This document shows, in pieces, positions 1 through 6,237 of a stretch of DNA of 12,859 nucleotides (position 1 is the stretch's first letter; the number at the start of each line of letters is the position of its first letter). The translations under genes and the position numbers were made by a program. The DNA lies in assembly GCA_045600225.1 (NCBI GenBank), contig JAZRXL010000039.1, positions 1 through 12,859 of the forward strand, in the 5' to 3' direction. Under the pieces are notes generated by a model that was not told the DNA's origin, ran no database searches, and saw nothing but the letters and a program-made list of their open reading frames with translations. Origin of the DNA: UBA1181 sp045600225 (GTDB taxonomy: Bacteria; Bacteroidota; Bacteroidia; Bacteroidales; Paludibacteraceae).

Positions 1-463
1 TAAAATCAGGTTGTCAGTGGCGAATGCTTCCTAAAGATTTCCCTCCTTATAACACTGTGTTCTACTACTTCAGCAAGTGGAAAAACGAAGGCGTTTTCGA
101 AGACTTGTTCATAAAGATACACATATACCTCAGAGTCTTGCTGGGTCGATGTGAGTGCCCAAGTCTCGGGCTTATAGATTCGCGTAGTGTGAAAACTTCA
201 CATCACGTTGACAAATGCAGAGGCTTATAGCAACTTTAGGATGCGATCTTGAGATTGTACTCAGACCTGATGAATGCCCTTCTAAATTCCAAGTCTTGCC
301 CAAAAGATGGATTGTGGAACGCTCGTTTGCCTGGCTTGAAAATTTTAGAAGACTAACTATTGATTACGAATTTTACTCTGAGTCTTCTGTCGCAATGATA
401 CAATTAGCCTTCTGCTTTTTGATCCTTAACAAAATTTTCCACTAAAAATTAAACAGCTTCTAA
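1..463 (+). mobile_element. Remnant of an IS5-family insertion sequence (right part)
   Basis: The left edge of the window lies inside this element. It is recognised from its broken transposase (separate entry). After the transposase stop comes an A/T-rich tail ending in AAACAGCTTCTA; its reverse complement (TAGAAGCTGTTT) resembles the outer end of terminal repeats of Bacteroidetes IS5-family elements, so the right end is placed near 462. That boundary is an inference, because the left terminal repeat is outside the window and cannot be compared. The element cannot move by itself because its transposase is damaged. Confidence 0.6.
3..445 (+). pseudogene. IS5-family transposase, internally deleted and frameshifted
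   Basis: The reading frame is already open at the left edge, so the N-terminus lies outside. The first part (to 230) has the N-terminal DUF4096-type motif with W-R-M-L-P and a WKxxGVFE-like helix, then IDSRSVK, which carries the first catalytic Asp of the DDE triad (codon 177-179). It stops just after DKCRG. From about 226 homology continues in another frame through 445: VLRPDECPSKFQ, then WIVERSFAWLENFRR, which contains the catalytic Glu, and the C-terminus LLNKIF-like. The central block that normally holds the second Asp (the ADGGY region, roughly 70-75 codons in relatives) is missing. Two of three catalytic acids therefore remain, in different frames, and the transposase is inactive. The family assignment is firm; the exact deletion junction is approximate. 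Confidence 0.85.
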
Positions 464-586
464 AAATACGCAGTCTATTGAGTGTTTTTACTCAGTTCAT
501 TGAGTGATCAACAAGGTAGGGACTTCCAGACGCACGGATCGAGAGATCGTTTCCCCTTCTGATTTCCAATTTACGGATCGTTTTAG

Positions 587-657
587 ACCCTGAAAGGGTA
601 ACACTCCAACACCCTAGGTAAATAATAGGCGATGATGGGTTTCCGCCCTGAAAGGGC
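587..657. repeat. Pair of GAA-loop hairpins (REP-like)
   Basis: ACCCTGAAAGGGT (587-599) and GCCCTGAAAGGGC (645-657) are perfect 5-bp stems closed over the same GAA trinucleotide, 45 bases apart. The first base pair differs between them (A-T versus G-C), so complementarity rather than sequence is conserved. They share the CT-GAA-AG core with the CGTCT-GAA-AGACG hairpins elsewhere in the window. Between them lies a third short palindrome-like stretch, ACCCTAGGT. Such units resemble the REP/BIME repeats that are mobilised by REP-associated tyrosine transposases; no such transposase is in the window. Confidence 0.6.
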
Positions 658-687
658 AAAAGCGCTTTGCTGTATGAATGTAATTCG

Positions 688-713
688 TCAGAAACAACTA
701 AATTTGCTTCTGA
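688..713 (+). promoter_or_regulatory. Putative -7 box inside an inverted repeat, upstream of the 339-residue protein
   Basis: TAAATTTG (699-706) matches the Bacteroidetes -7 consensus TAnnTTTG and would start transcription about 30 bases before the ATG at 744. It is bracketed by TCAGAA (688-693) and TTCTGA (708-713), a perfect 6-bp inverted repeat that could be an operator. No TTTG -33 box is seen at the usual distance. Confidence 0.45.
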
Positions 714-743
714 TTTAATTACAAAAGAAACACACAGAGTCAC

Positions 744-1763
744 ATGGCAAAGCAAACCCACCCATATAGTATCTCTTTCTCAGCAGAGGATTTTACTTCT
801 GACACCCAAAACAATATTGTTCAAGCCGTAGACTCAAAGGGGGAAACCATAGCTATAGACACTTGGAAATACGCTATTTATTTTTTCGAGAATATTCAGC
901 GCAAGGATATTTCCAAGGATAGCATTTATCTCGACGGACTGCGGTTAGACAAGTTTATGGAGATTTTCATCAACAGCAATCACCATCAAAAGATTAGTCA
1001 ATTCCTGACAGACGAGCGTTCATGCTGTCTCCATCAAGAGATGCTAGAAAAGCACGGTACATACATAAATTGGGTTGCGCTATACGGACTTTGCACCTAT
1101 ATTCGTGAGATAATCAATCGTCGATATGCGCTTCTTCTAAAACCTTCGCTCAAAGATACGGTTGAGGAAATCGGAGGCGTGACTAATTTGAATAGTGTAA
1201 CATTCAACCTAAAGGATGGCAGCAAACATACTACCGACTTCAATGAGGTGAAAAAGTTGATAGTTAATGCTTTAGAAACCAGCGATCAACCCATGGTCGG
1301 CTTTCATAAAATAGAACGGAAAGTAGATGTCTACACAAAGGAATATGGCCAAATTGAGTTCGTTCGTTATCTATCCCAATTTTTACATACCTATTTCAGT
1401 TCGGTGAAAAGAAGAAAAAACAGCTATCTGACAGCCACCGAGCAAAAGATGGTATGTTATTTACTTAAGTTTTTTGATTTTTCACCCGAAGTAGTAACCG
1501 AATCGAGGTTCCGACAACTCTTCAGTAGCAAATACAATGCAGTAGACCATATCATGCCACTCTTTATACCAGGACTATTAGAGACCAACATCAAACTCTA
1601 TCTAGAGTTTATTCCATACAGCATCTGGAAAAAAGGAGCCATCAATCCGCTCAAAGAGAAAGAATTGCACCACGATGCTATCATGAAGGACTTCACAATG
1701 AACATGGGAGAAATGCCCGACATATCTCAACTGATCTCTTTGATTGATGGCATAATCGGCTAA
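744..1763 (+). CDS. Uncharacterised protein, 339 residues
   Basis: I do not recognise this protein. It has no signal peptide, no membrane segment and no nucleotide-binding or nuclease motif that I can identify, so it is probably a soluble cytoplasmic protein. It contains several Lys/Tyr/Phe-rich helical stretches: a basic run SVKRRKNSYL around residues 225-234, followed by a hydrophobic helix (MVCYLLKFFDF) and a short segment with ESRFRQLFSSKYN. The ATG at 744 follows a TAAATTTG promoter-like box by a suitable distance and is taken as the start. The gene stands alone, between an IS remnant and the Fic gene, with 388 bases to the next gene. Its composition and long uninterrupted frame support a real gene; a function cannot be given from the sequence. 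Confidence 0.8.
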   Translation: MAKQTHPYSISFSAEDFTSDTQNNIVQAVDSKGETIAIDTWKYAIYFFENIQRKDISKDSIYLDGLRLDKFMEIFINSNHHQKISQFLTDERSCCLHQEMLEKHGTYINWVALYGLCTYIREIINRRYALLLKPSLKDTVEEIGGVTNLNSVTFNLKDGSKHTTDFNEVKKLIVNALETSDQPMVGFHKIERKVDVYTKEYGQIEFVRYLSQFLHTYFSSVKRRKNSYLTATEQKMVCYLLKFFDFSPEVVTESRFRQLFSSKYNAVDHIMPLFIPGLLETNIKLYLEFIPYSIWKKGAINPLKEKELHHDAIMKDFTMNMGEMPDISQLISLIDGIIG

Positions 1764-1780
1764 AGATTCATAAAGAGTCT

Positions 1781-1822
1781 GACACTAAGCCCGTAAATGT
1801 ACGCAGTCAGTGTCTGAAAGAC
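1781..1822. repeat. Inverted-repeat/GAA-loop hairpin downstream of the 339-residue gene
   Basis: GACACT (1781-1786) can pair with AGTGTC (1809-1814), and the second arm overlaps a GTCT-GAA-AGAC hairpin (1812-1822) of the same GAA-loop family found elsewhere in the window. The two structures are mutually exclusive. It could serve as a weak terminator for the preceding gene, but no T-run follows, so the repeat reading is preferred. Confidence 0.35.
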
Positions 1823-1890
1823 GTTAAGGGGAAAAAACTGTTTTTGGTGAACAACAGGTCAAAATTTCAGATAGAATATCAACCACAATC

Positions 1891-1944
1891 TTTTCGACAT
1901 ACCGTAACAATCACAAGTTTTTATATTTTTTTTTCGATATACCG
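1891..1944. repeat. 14-base direct repeat with a 40-bp period
   Basis: TTTTCGACATACCG (1891-1904) recurs as TTTTCGATATACCG (1931-1944), with one C/T difference and a repeat interval of exactly 40 bp, close to four helical turns. The second copy also forms a TTTCG/CGAAA inverted repeat. A weaker relative (TCGAAATACACC) lies at 2032-2043. The position upstream of the Fic promoter suggests a protein-binding site; this is inference. Confidence 0.5.
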
Positions 1945-2021
1945 AAAAGTGCTCAAATTCAAAAATTATCGGCAGTTAGATATTCATTATAAAAAAAGCC
2001 CGACATAACACAAATAATACT

Positions 2022-2123
2022 AAAAAGGTTGTCGAAATACACCTTTTTGCGCAATATCTTGCAGTTACACAACAAATAATTTGTACTTTTGCAACCAAAA
2101 AAGGTTGATACCATAAACCTTTT
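2022..2123 (+). promoter_or_regulatory. Fic promoter flanked by two matching inverted repeats (putative operators)
   Basis: TACTTTTG (2084-2091) is a perfect -7 box, with TTG at 2059-2061 as a possible -33 element. Upstream, AAAAAGGT (2022-2029) is matched by ACCTTTTT (2041-2048). Across the expected start site, AAAAGGTT (2099-2106) is matched by AACCTTTT (2116-2123). Both are perfect 8-bp arms with the shared core AAAAGGT and spacers of 11 and 9 bases. One sits just upstream of the -33 position and one over the transcription start, a layout that would suit a repressor contacting both sites. The winged helix at the C-terminus of the Fic protein is an obvious candidate regulator, but that is inference. 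Confidence 0.55.
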
Positions 2124-2151
2124 AATGTAATTTTTTGCAAAAATTGTATAT

Positions 2152-3219
2152 ATGAAGAGTGTAGAAGACGTAATGAACGAGTGGAATGCTTTGCAACCAT
2201 TGTCTGACAGAGACAGGGAGATGCTCAGTCGCCGATTCACCATAGATTTCAACTACAACAGCAACCACATCGAGGGAAATACACTGACTTATGGACAGAC
2301 AGAGATATTGCTCATGTTCGGAAAGATAGTTGGTGAAGCTGATGTTCGTGATGTACACGAAATGACTGCCAGCAATGTAGGGTTGAAGATGATGGAAGAG
2401 GAGGCGTTGCTTAAAGAAACTCCTTTGTCGCAGCATTTTATACGAACGTTGCATAAAACCCTCTTGCGAGAAGACTATACCATATATCGCACACTTCCTG
2501 GAGGTGTACAGACTAGCTATGTCATTCATGCCGGACAATACAAAACCCGTCCAAATTCAGTCATCACTCGTTATGGTGATCGATTCGAATATGCAACGCC
2601 CGAAGAGACTCCTGCATTGATGAGCGATTTAGTCGATTGGTACAACGATGCAGAAAGATCAGGAAAGTTCACTCCAATAGAACTTGCTGCGATATTCCAC
2701 TATCGCTACATTCGTATTCATCCTTTTGAAGATGGGAACGGACGTATTGCCCGGTTGATGGTCAATTACATCCTCTCTCGCCATGATTATCCTATGATTG
2801 TGGTGCGCAGTCGAAAGAAGAAACAATATTTAGATGCATTACACCGTACAGACTTGACCGTCGGTGCAGCACCTTCACTTGGTGCACACGCATCAAAGCG
2901 CGACATTCAACAGTTTCTTACTTACTTTACGAAGCTCTTTATTGACGAGGTGTCATACGACATTCAGTTCTTGACTGAGCGTGGAGATAACGTATGGTGG
3001 TTTGATGGCGAACGAGTGAAGTTTCGTAGTGCAACAACCAGCATAATACTGAATCGCATGTACGAGCAGCCCAATAGTACTATCCCGCAATTGGCAGAGG
3101 CAGCAGGTATAAGCCTTACTGCAGTAAACAAACAGTTGCGACTCCTTACAGACAAAGGCTATATAGCTCGTACAGAAAAAGATAATTCTTGGAGATTGAT
3201 TATAACTCCATCGTTGTAA
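2152..3219 (+). CDS. Fic family protein with C-terminal winged helix (probable AMP transferase)
   Basis: Fic enzymes transfer AMP (or a related nucleotide moiety) from a nucleotide cofactor to a hydroxyl side chain of a target protein. The active-site loop HPFEDGNGRIAR at residues 190-201 is canonical, with catalytic His190, Asp/Glu for Mg2+, and the GNGRxxR phosphate loop. Residues 37-42 read SNHIEG, matching the inhibitory helix motif (S/T)xxxE(G/N) and placing it N-terminal to the Fic core, so this is a class II, autoinhibited Fic. Residues about 285-355 form a winged helix (helix-turn-helix IPQLAEAAGISLTAVNKQL, then a wing with GYIAR), as in many Fic proteins that may bind DNA. The length (355) is normal. 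It stands as a single gene behind its own promoter, with no small antitoxin-like gene adjacent. The target protein is unknown. Confidence 0.92.
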   Translation: MKSVEDVMNEWNALQPLSDRDREMLSRRFTIDFNYNSNHIEGNTLTYGQTEILLMFGKIVGEADVRDVHEMTASNVGLKMMEEEALLKETPLSQHFIRTLHKTLLREDYTIYRTLPGGVQTSYVIHAGQYKTRPNSVITRYGDRFEYATPEETPALMSDLVDWYNDAERSGKFTPIELAAIFHYRYIRIHPFEDGNGRIARLMVNYILSRHDYPMIVVRSRKKKQYLDALHRTDLTVGAAPSLGAHASKRDIQQFLTYFTKLFIDEVSYDIQFLTERGDNVWWFDGERVKFRSATTSIILNRMYEQPNSTIPQLAEAAGISLTAVNKQLRLLTDKGYIARTEKDNSWRLIITPSL

Positions 3220-3263
3220 AATTCAGATCAAACACAAATAAAGATCCCTTTCTGTTAATTATG

Positions 3264-3304
3264 GACGAGCGAAGGAAACTAACAGTTTGTTTCTTTCGCT
3301 TGTC
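3264..3304 (+). terminator. Long hairpin after the Fic gene (possible terminator)
   Basis: A 16-base arm starting GACGAGCGAAGG (3264-3279) pairs fully with 3289-3304 (GTTTCTTTCGCTTGTC), using two G-U pairs, around a 9-base loop. It starts 45 bases after the Fic stop. There is no clear T-run after it, so it may terminate poorly or be a structured element of another kind. The G-U pairs on the plus-strand transcript suggest that, if it acts as RNA, it acts in this orientation only to a limited degree. Confidence 0.5.
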
Positions 3305-3316
3305 GCTTTATGCGCG

Positions 3317-3324
3317 TAATTTTG
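3317..3324 (+). promoter_or_regulatory. Putative promoter of the three-gene unknown operon (-7 box)
   Basis: TAATTTTG fits TAnnTTTG exactly and lies 45 bases before the ATG at 3370, giving a 5' leader of about 40 bases. A -33 TTTG is not found at the best spacing (one lies at 3286-3289, rather far). The box begins 12 bases after the long hairpin, which would separate this unit from the Fic transcript. Confidence 0.45.
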
Positions 3325-3369
3325 AAACGTCGTTAAGGCAATTACTAACAAATTAAAAGAACAAATATT

Positions 3370-4002
3370 ATGAACAGAATAAATCTAGATGATTATTTGA
3401 AAAAGAGTGGGAAACTTTATAGTGGCACAATAGCTCAAAGTAAACTCATTGATAAGCTAGAAATAGTAGGATTTGTCAACGCCTGCAAGGATGAGGACAT
3501 GTACGAGGGTAGTATCAATCTCTTCCTGAATGGCATTTTTGATATGGAACCTAAATCTCAAATCATTTTATCGAACAACATCTATCAGGTTGTCACGCAC
3601 TATAATGGAAGGGAAATGAGTAGATGCGGAAGGACTATTCCCGTATTCAACTCACTCGAAGTTTCAGAATCAGAGAGGCAATACAAAGTGGAAGATCTGT
3701 ACATTCCTTCTTTGGTTGGAAACCAATTGTATCGCAAGATCAAATCACGCTTCGGGAGTGGGTATAAGGTCAGCGAGTCTGAATTGCGAAAAGGTAAATT
3801 TCCTTCCAATATAAAGGCTGTAGAAGAGATTGCCACACTGAATGCACCTGCCTCTCATGTTCAACTCCTAGACAAAGACGGAGTAACAAAGAGTATTGGA
3901 GAGAATATGATGGTAATTTGCCGCTATCTTCATGCCGAAACGGGTGCAATGTGTTACACGCAATACAGTCTTAATGAAGTATTTATAGATGACGAAGATT
4001 GA
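3370..4002 (+). CDS. Uncharacterised protein, 210 residues, first gene of a three-gene unit
   Basis: I do not recognise this protein. It is soluble-looking, with no signal peptide or membrane segment. A possible central basic/aromatic region (QLYRKIKSRFGSGYK, about residues 119-133) and a final segment containing HAETGAMCYTQYSLNEV give no family assignment. The start follows an A/T-rich leader behind a TAATTTTG box. Its last 14 bases overlap the next gene, which begins in another frame within the acidic C-terminal codons, so the two are likely translated in a coupled way and their products may act together. No operon partner has an assigned function that would fix its role. Confidence 0.8.
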   Translation: MNRINLDDYLKKSGKLYSGTIAQSKLIDKLEIVGFVNACKDEDMYEGSINLFLNGIFDMEPKSQIILSNNIYQVVTHYNGREMSRCGRTIPVFNSLEVSESERQYKVEDLYIPSLVGNQLYRKIKSRFGSGYKVSESELRKGKFPSNIKAVEEIATLNAPASHVQLLDKDGVTKSIGENMMVICRYLHAETGAMCYTQYSLNEVFIDDED

Positions 4003-4393
4003 GCATTTGGACGACAAATTCGACTTTGGAAAATTTAAGGGATGCACCTTTGCAGAAGTCGTAGAATATAATCCAGAATACATCCTATGGATAGTGGAAA
4101 ATGTTGATTCTGAGATATGTATCTTTTGTGATTCTATCATAGAGGAACTTAGGTTGATATTTCCACGATTCGAAATCACTCCACAATTTGAATCATCTAC
4201 AGTTCATGATATTTACGATGATTACAGCGAATACGATTACAGTGACAACTACGAGGATTACTCACAGGACTATGAAGGACCGACTTATGGTCGATACTCT
4301 GGTTCCTACGCCCAGGATGAGATGGGATATAGCGACGATGATATCGACACTATATTTGAGGGAGATCCAGATGCTTATTGGAATATAGACTAA
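3989..4393 (+). CDS. Small protein with exodeoxyribonuclease X C-terminal-like module and acidic Tyr-rich tail
   Basis: Residues about 10-60 contain FGKFKGCTFAEVVEYNPEYI followed by LWIVEN. This is the pattern (GKYKGxTxxEVxxxDPxYLxWL) of the small module found at the C-terminus of exodeoxyribonuclease X and alone in DUF3820-type proteins; it is often linked to DNA or nuclease functions, but no catalytic residues are present in it. Residues 73-134 are a low-complexity tail rich in Asp, Glu, Ser and Tyr (12 tyrosines), ending in YWNID, with the feel of a disordered acidic arm that could mimic nucleic acid or bind a basic partner. The start ATG at 3989 overlaps the previous gene by 14 bases. The module call is moderately sure; the role is unknown. 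Confidence 0.75.
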   Translation: MTKIEHLDDKFDFGKFKGCTFAEVVEYNPEYILWIVENVDSEICIFCDSIIEELRLIFPRFEITPQFESSTVHDIYDDYSEYDYSDNYEDYSQDYEGPTYGRYSGSYAQDEMGYSDDDIDTIFEGDPDAYWNID

Positions 4394-4419
4394 ATATTTA
4401 ACAAAGAAAAAACAAAATT

Positions 4420-4821
4420 ATGAGCGAAGGAATTAATATGGGACGTCAGTGTCCATGGAAAAAGGAAGAACTCCTTACAATTTATCGTAAAGTAGAGAAT
4501 TACTCAAAGGCACTTTATGTTATTCTAAAAAAACAAGGAGACCCTGAAGCAGAAGACTCTTTGGCATCATACAACCTTTTTAAGCTACCGATAGTGTATG
4601 TGTTCATTCACTATCATTATGGTAGATTCGAAGATTTAGGCATGAGTCAAAGTGACATTTTTGCCTATATAGGGTTGTTTATGCCTGACCCAAGAAATTT
4701 TGCAAATAATCTTCTTGAAGGAATGCGAGAACAAAACGTATTCTACTATGACAATGAAAATGAGATAGCTCCTTGGCTTATCAAGGTATGCGAAGAAGTT
4801 CTCTACATATTGAATCACTAA
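4420..4821 (+). CDS. Uncharacterised helical protein, 133 residues, third gene of the unit
   Basis: I do not recognise this protein. It looks all-helical and soluble, with aromatic-rich segments (FKLPIVYVFIHYHYGRF, about residues 53-69) and a mid-section MPDPRNFANNLLEGMREQ that resembles a short helix-turn-helix-like or recognition helix without being convincing. It starts 26 bases after the previous stop, in an A-rich leader (ACAAAATTATG). A second ATG at 4438 is an alternative start, giving 127 residues. It ends directly before the first long direct repeat, so it is the last gene of this unit. Confidence 0.75.
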   Translation: MSEGINMGRQCPWKKEELLTIYRKVENYSKALYVILKKQGDPEAEDSLASYNLFKLPIVYVFIHYHYGRFEDLGMSQSDIFAYIGLFMPDPRNFANNLLEGMREQNVFYYDNENEIAPWLIKVCEEVLYILNH

Positions 4822-4834
4822 GTCATACAATACC

Positions 4835-4921
4835 AATCGGCTCAAAATCAATGATTATTACCCATTTATCGGCTCAAAATGATCCGAAAAGTAGATGAAT
4901 AGTCACTATTTTGAGCCGATT
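4835..4921. repeat. 87-bp inverted-repeat (MITE-like) element, copy 1
   Basis: AATCGGCTCAAAAT (4835-4848) is perfectly inverted as ATTTTGAGCCGATT (4908-4921). An internal direct copy of the core CGGCTCAAAATGATCC lies in the middle (from about 4869). The size and structure fit a non-coding miniature element, or a protein-binding site with three copies of one half-site. No obvious target duplication flanks it. Confidence 0.6.
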
Positions 4922-4927
4922 CTACGA

Positions 4928-5065
4928 TGAATCTTGTTGACAACGTCTGAAAGACGTTACACTGGCAACCCTGTACATACTCTGATACGACATGAAGAGG
5001 ATGTGCAGGGTGGATACAAGGATACGTGAAGTTACTGTGCGTCTGAAAGACGCTACCTCGGATGT
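4928..5065. repeat. REP-like three-hairpin block, copy 1
   Basis: Order of parts: AACGTCT-GAA-AGACGTT (4942-4958, 7-bp stem); CCCTGTACAT (4969-4978) pairing with ATGTGCAGGG (5001-5010) with one G-U; GCGTCT-GAA-AGACGC (5039-5053, 6-bp stem). The same block recurs at 8125-8247 (end lost) and at 9428-9563. The two outer hairpins share the loop but differ in outer base pairs, consistent with selection on pairing. Confidence 0.75.
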
Positions 5066-5215
5066 GCGGGTTAAATCGTCTTACAGACGAACGTGCCACT
5101 CATAGTGTCCCTACCCAGCATATGTCTCTTCGTTCCATGTATAAGGGTGTAGCGTCTTAACGGACACTTGGTTTTAACTGACACTATATGAAATTATGTT
5201 TCTACTTTGTATCAA

Positions 5216-5249
5216 ATTCCACATGATTCTCTATTTTTTAGTAATTTTG
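5216..5249 (+). promoter_or_regulatory. Promoter of the cassette operon (-33 TTTG, -7 TAATTTTG)
   Basis: TTTG at 5216-5219 and TAATTTTG at 5242-5249, separated by 22 bases, form the best promoter pair in the window. Transcription would start near 5256. This places the upstream in-frame ATG codons at 5196 and 5223 before the transcript and decides for the ATG at 5274 as the start of the first cassette gene. Confidence 0.6.
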
Positions 5250-5273
5250 CAAGAAATTCAGAATTTTCTTTCT

Positions 5274-5705
5274 ATGTGTAACATTATAAATGCAATAATA
5301 GAAGTTAAAAAATCTCCAAAACATAAACTAAAAGAGTATTCAACTTCTCACAATAGAGCAAACCAAATGGGTGCAGCTCTTGAGGATTATATAAAAGACA
5401 TTTTTGCAGGGACGGTAGACGAAAAAGATGACAAGGTTAGGAATCGCAAGATTAGTGAAGTTTTCGCTTATCTTGGCAATCAGAACAATCCTCCTGATTC
5501 TATGCTGAAGGACGGAGGTGCAGCAATAGAAGTAAAGAAAATTGAGTCACCTAATTCTGTTCTTGCTCTAAATAGTAGTTATCCAAAAGCAAAATTGTAC
5601 TCGGACAGTACAATGATAAGTACAGCTTGTCGCAATTGTGAAGAATGGATAGAAAGAGTCCATCTATTACAAAATAAAACAAATTATTTCTTCAACATAA
5701 ACTGA
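5274..5705 (+). pseudogene. NgoPII-type restriction endonuclease, C-terminally truncated
   Basis: From the ATG at 5274 (143 residues) the sequence matches the N-terminal half of the NgoPII family of type II restriction enzymes (GGCC cutters in the founding member). It has NRANQMGAALEDYIKD (27-42), YLGNQNNPPD (66-75), then DGGAAIEVKK (80-89) and LNSSYPKAKLYSDS. Asp75 and Glu86-x-Lys88 form the PD-(D/E)XK nuclease centre, so the core is kept. After CRNCEEWIE the family sequence ends abruptly and a short unrelated tail leads to a stop, whereas family members run to roughly 270-280 residues. The C-terminal half and the partner methyltransferase are absent, so I read it as a remnant. A longer in-frame start at 5196 would put it before the promoter and in repeat-edge sequence. 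A shortened protein with a new role is possible. Confidence 0.75.
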
Positions 5706-5730
5706 TACAACCTTTAGAGAAACAAGTTGC

Positions 5731-6237
5731 ATGATACGATACCAATTCTTCCCTCGATCAAGAGGAGTAACAAAAGACATACAAGACGTGATTGATTGTT
5801 TTAAAACAGTTGAGAATGATATTGATTCTACGACAAAGAATCTTGTGTCAGATGACGTCCTTGCTGTAGTTCGTCCGTATCTTGAAAAACATGGCTATAA
5901 AGTAGAAATGGGCAAAAGTAATGAGGAAAAGATTGACGTTCCTGTGCTATTCGGTCAAGACAATCAGATTGATAAGTCGTTCCATGCCGATGCGCTTAGT
6001 GCAGATGGAAGAATTGTTATTGAAGTGGAAGCTGGACAAGCTACAGAAAATCATCGATTCTTGAAAGATATTTTCGAGGCGTGCATGATGTTTGATGTTG
6101 AATACCTTGTTCTTGCTGTAAGAAACATCTACAGGAAACACGATGATTTCCAACGTATATTTACATTTCTTGAAACACTTTATATTTCCAACCGACTTCA
6201 ATTACCTTTGAAGGGAATCTTGCTTATTGGATACTAA
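5731..6237 (+). CDS. PD-(D/E)XK nuclease-like protein, 168 residues
   Basis: The C-terminal two thirds have the look of a PD-(D/E)XK fold: HADAL (Asp87) followed by a strand IVIEVEAGQA with Glu98-x-Glu100, then a long helix (RFLKDIFEACMMF), a strand YLVLAV and a helix-rich end with LPLKGILLIGY. An E-x-E in place of E-x-K is known in some restriction enzymes such as BamHI, so a metal-dependent nuclease is possible but not shown. The first 60 residues (helical, VVRPYLEKHGYKVE) resemble the usual helix before the core. It starts 25 bases after the NgoPII remnant and its stop overlaps the next start by one base (TAATG). I do not know a named family; the call is structural inference. Confidence 0.7.
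   Translation: MIRYQFFPRSRGVTKDIQDVIDCFKTVENDIDSTTKNLVSDDVLAVVRPYLEKHGYKVEMGKSNEEKIDVPVLFGQDNQIDKSFHADALSADGRIVIEVEAGQATENHRFLKDIFEACMMFDVEYLVLAVRNIYRKHDDFQRIFTFLETLYISNRLQLPLKGILLIGY

Larger units (their letters stand above)
446..743. other. Intergenic region with hairpin repeats, no gene seen
   Basis: The spacer between the IS remnant and the next gene holds a small hairpin (TGAGT/ACTCA, 479-494), the octamer ACGGATCG twice (534-541 and 573-580), two GAA-loop hairpins (separate entry) and a promoter-like box near 699. A minus-strand reading frame spans much of it, but it crosses the hairpin repeats and has no recognisable content, so it is not called. Confidence 0.6.
1764..2151. other. Regulatory-looking intergenic spacer upstream of the Fic gene
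   Basis: No gene is supported here. In order the spacer holds GACACT/AGTGTC arms (1781-1786 and 1809-1814), a GTCT-GAA-AGAC hairpin (1812-1822), a 14-base direct repeat at a 40-bp interval (1891 and 1931), two related perfect inverted repeats (2022-2048 and 2099-2123) and a promoter between them. It is strongly A/T-rich. Minus-strand reading frames that cross it lack any family features and run into the Fic gene antisense. Confidence 0.6.
4823..5161. repeat. Long direct repeat, left copy (cassette boundary)
   Basis: This block matches 8020-8320 in the same orientation, with an offset of 3197 bp at the start. The first roughly 130 bases are nearly identical. Then come the REP-like hairpins, an insertion here (around 5052-5103) relative to the right copy, and a shared end containing CATGTCTC-like and AGCGTCTTAAC sequences. 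The copies bracket four genes. Here a further hairpin TCGTCT-TAC-AGACGA lies at 5076-5090. Confidence 0.85.
4822..5273. other. Spacer made of the left direct repeat plus a promoter; no gene seen
   Basis: The 452 bases are accounted for by the 87-bp inverted-repeat element, the REP-like hairpin block, a degenerate tail (4823-5161 in all), and the promoter at 5216-5249. A minus-strand reading frame across the hairpins is a by-product of repeat sequence. Confidence 0.6.

Noticed and set aside
492..761. A minus-strand 89-residue reading frame
   Set aside because: It crosses the GAA-loop hairpins and the promoter of the next gene and shows no protein-like features.
1959..2538. Minus-strand reading frames upstream of and within the start of the Fic gene (possible antitoxin)
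   Set aside because: They are antisense to a clear Fic coding sequence and promoter and have composition expected of a shadow frame; known Fic antitoxins are encoded in the sense direction upstream.
2152..3219. Calling the Fic gene part of a toxin-antitoxin pair
   Set aside because: The inhibitory motif is inside the protein itself (residues 37-42, class II) and there is no adjacent small antitoxin gene.
4866..5099. A 77-residue minus-strand reading frame in the left direct repeat
   Set aside because: It is made of the inverted-repeat and hairpin units, and the equivalent frame is not maintained in the right copy.
5196..5273. An upstream start (5196) giving a hydrophobic N-terminal extension to the NgoPII-like protein
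   Set aside because: The in-frame extension lies before and within the TTTG...TAATTTTG promoter, and the family homology begins at the ATG at 5274.
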